Shown in pieces: positions 61,701 through 64,000 of a stretch of 64,000 nucleotides of DNA. Numbering within the stretch: the stretch's first letter is position 1; every line of letters starts with the position of its first letter. Below the pieces are notes generated by a model. It had not been told where the DNA came from. It saw nothing but the letters and a program-made list of their open reading frames with translations, and did not search any database. This DNA comes from Pelargonium cotyledonis (lineage: Eukaryota; Streptophyta; Magnoliopsida; Geraniales; Geraniaceae). The stretch is taken from contig JAYMTA010000001.1 in assembly GCA_036897625.1 (NCBI GenBank), forward strand, positions 1-64,000, read 5' to 3'. The position numbers and the translations under genes are program-made.

Positions 61701-64000
61701 TAAGCGCTTAGCTTTTTTGCAGAATTGTCTAACTGTAATTTGTATAGTAATAGGGGTAGTGTCTCTCTGAATTATTATATTAGATTTCTTATTTCTCAAA
61801 CTTTAGCTTACTCAAATCGAGACTAAAGTTTTTAAATTAAATTCGAATTTAGATTGTAATAAATGTAAACACAAGCTCTTACTCTTTTTAAAGGACTTTG
61901 GATTTGCCACTCTTTTTTTTTAACCAAGAATTTACTCTACTTTTAATTGGGATGCTTAAACTCTTGGATTCGGTAGCAGGTTTGTAAAAGTACGTAAGAA
62001 AATTAATTGATTTACTTCATTTCAGAAAAGCCCGACAAACCCCTGGGTTTCAATATATAAATTGGGTATTAAATAAAAAGGGATCTATAGCGCGCAAGTC
62101 CTCAAGGGTCCTCTGTAGTTTATACCTATAGTAGCTCCTTTCCTTTTATTATATTAAAACCAGGCAACAAAGTCTATATTCAGGTGGGCAATCCTAATTA
62201 TATAAATGTCTCGATCCCGGCAGGTGGCTATTTTGTATAAGTTGTTTCAGAGTTAGTCAAAGTGTTTTGCTTGGCTGAATAACAGTCTTTTCGTGTACAT
62301 TTTGATTTCCTGATTTCATCTATCCTAATTTATAGTAACAGGGACTTCTGCAGTAGGAACCCCTAATTAGTACCCCATCGTAGGTCTAGTCCGGCTTAGA
62401 GTTGCTGCGAAGTAATTCTTACAAACCTAGTATATCAATGGTTAATAGGCGGGTATTAAGATAATATAAGACTTTTTTTTATTTAGGAACTAAGCTTAAA
62501 GCTTTCTTACGTAGGAAACACAAAGGTTATAAAGGGCTTGCTTCTTTCTAAAAGTTTATAGAGTTAATTCTATTTTTATTATATAATTAGGGAGCCTTTT
62601 CTGACTAGTATATATAAAGGTAACAAAGAAGGAGAGTAATTGCTAGGCTAGCTAAATCCGATGCCCTGATAAGGGATCCCTTAAGTTTTATATTCTTGGA
62701 GTGAGGAAATGGGAATTCGGCAAAGCTAAAGGAATGCACAAATATTCTATTCAAGTTTTTAAAGTCCCAACCTTTTAAAATATAGGTTCAGTCTAGCTTA
62801 TACTAGCTTTTAATTATTCTAGGAGTAGGCGCAGAGAGGAGTTAGTTAAAGAAATAGAGTACTATTTGAAGGTTTCGGTGGAATATTCCTCTAGAAACAT
62901 TACTAGATTTTTTAAGGATCTCTCCTTATGGCTTTTGCATCGGTACCCCGAACCTAACGATCCTCGTTTGCACTAAAATCCCACCGGATCTCCAAGGAAG
63001 CAACTATCTACTTTCGAAATATCCTGATAAGTAAGAAAACAGTCATATGCCGCTCATTACTATGTATTAAAAAAGGGATCGCCTTTACTATATTCCTCAG
63101 GCTTCAGAGTACTTTGGGTCATGTATATAAATACAAGCTTCCGTTTTTGGATATATTAAACTTTTCTCTTTAGTTTGTCCCTCTTTTAAGTAGGATTTTT
63201 TGGAGTCACTAATCGAATTTTATTCCCTGTATCTTGACCTAGTTTATTGGGTAAATAGTTTTTTCCACAGCCAGGAGGCATTCTTTTTTAACCTCATTAG
63301 TTAAAGGGGGTTTAGTATTCCCCGTGAATTTTTTTAAGATAATGTAATTTTCATGAATTCTTAAATAGATTTATCTTAATAAGAAGTTCCGTTTACTAGG
63401 TTTTGGTATTTGTACCGGTATTAAGTTCTAGTGGAACCCCGCGACTTTAGTTAATGACTAGGGTTTTCTCATAGCTAGGAAAAACGTATACTGTCCCATA
63501 TGCCTCCTAAACCAGTACTTTCTCCCCATCTTATTCCTCATTGTCAAAACCTCTAGCGCTTGAAATTCATAGGGGAATCCCCCTATTAGGTCTCACGCCT
63601 TCACTAAACTAATACCTTAGTTTTTTTTAATATAAGTATGGTTTTACAAGTGGAAAAAGAGAGCTCCTTTATGTACCAATTAGAAAGACTCTTTTAATCA
63701 GGATTAGATTTATACCTTAACTAAGTAGGGCCGCGCCCTGGTAGTAAAGCAGACTAAAAAACCCCTTAACCTTCTCAAGTTAAACATAAAAGAGCCTTAT
63801 ACTCCTAGGTTTGAAATAAAAAGGCACGGGATTTTAGGATATAGCATGAGAGTACTGATATAATTTATTAGCTTAGAGAATTTCCGTGTTGCTAGCTATT
63901 AAAAAAGGGGTATCTTGGATATTAGTTAATGAATACAAGGCTTAGTTTCCAGTATTAGAAAGAATTAACTTGAGATGCAACAATTTAATATAAATTAAGT
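58794..64000. other. AT-rich spacer, no gene seen
   Basis: Contains a TA microsatellite, a GC-rich palindrome-like element near 60,747 and homopolymer runs. A weak tRNA-like string near 60,352-60,412 could not be folded. Confidence 0.5.
60911..60924. repeat. TA microsatellite
   Basis: A run of alternating T and A, about seven units. Confidence 0.85.

Noticed and set aside
1-64000. CRISPR arrays, intact mobile elements, virus-like elements
   Set aside because: No regularly spaced repeats, transposase, reverse transcriptase or capsid-like frame was seen.

Overview
This window looks like plant (streptophyte) mitochondrial DNA that is almost entirely non-coding. The only protein-coding similarity I can support is the 5' part of the first exon of nad5 (complex I) on the minus strand at 45,582-45,770; its ...[10 protein letters not shown]... 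segment is characteristic of the land-plant and streptophyte-algal protein. The rest is AT-rich (about one third G+C in lines I counted by eye), with no rRNA, no complete gene and no ORF longer than chance predicts. The longest frames are about 100 codons or less, which is what 64 kb of AT-rich random sequence gives. So little coding in 64 kb suggests a greatly expanded organelle genome, or mitochondrial DNA transferred to a nucleus. I cannot name the species; the low G+C is unusual for a large vascular-plant mitogenome, and a large streptophyte-algal mitogenome or a fast-evolving plant lineage are both possible.

Layout. 0-6 kb: spacer with decayed tRNA-like sequences resembling trnQ (2.0 kb), trnN (3.0 kb) and trnK (5.9 kb). 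6-26 kb: spacer with three trnW-like relics (10.3, 15.9 and 25.3 kb), a T-arm fragment (15.7 kb) and three short islands of different base composition (9.3, 15.3 and 25.4 kb). 26-43 kb: featureless spacer with two clear inverted repeats (31.3 and 35.9 kb) and a strongly pyrimidine-rich tract (38.3-39.5 kb). 43.6-46.4 kb: two tRNA-like relics around an 850-base block carrying the nad5 fragment. 48.4-55.6 kb: a block with the opposite strand skew (G over C), full of short dispersed repeats; its right part reads like ordinary mitochondrial intergenic DNA. A compound inverted repeat with two competing hairpins sits at 55.7 kb. 56-64 kb: spacer.

Two genome-scale textures stand out. First, the spacer is dotted with very short GC-rich imperfect palindromes of the type AAGGnnCCTT or AGAGnnCTCT, often 100-200 bases apart. 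Second, about ten tRNA-like sequences keep a recognisable T-arm while their other arms have decayed, and at least three derive from trnW. No functional operon or pathway can be reconstructed here.
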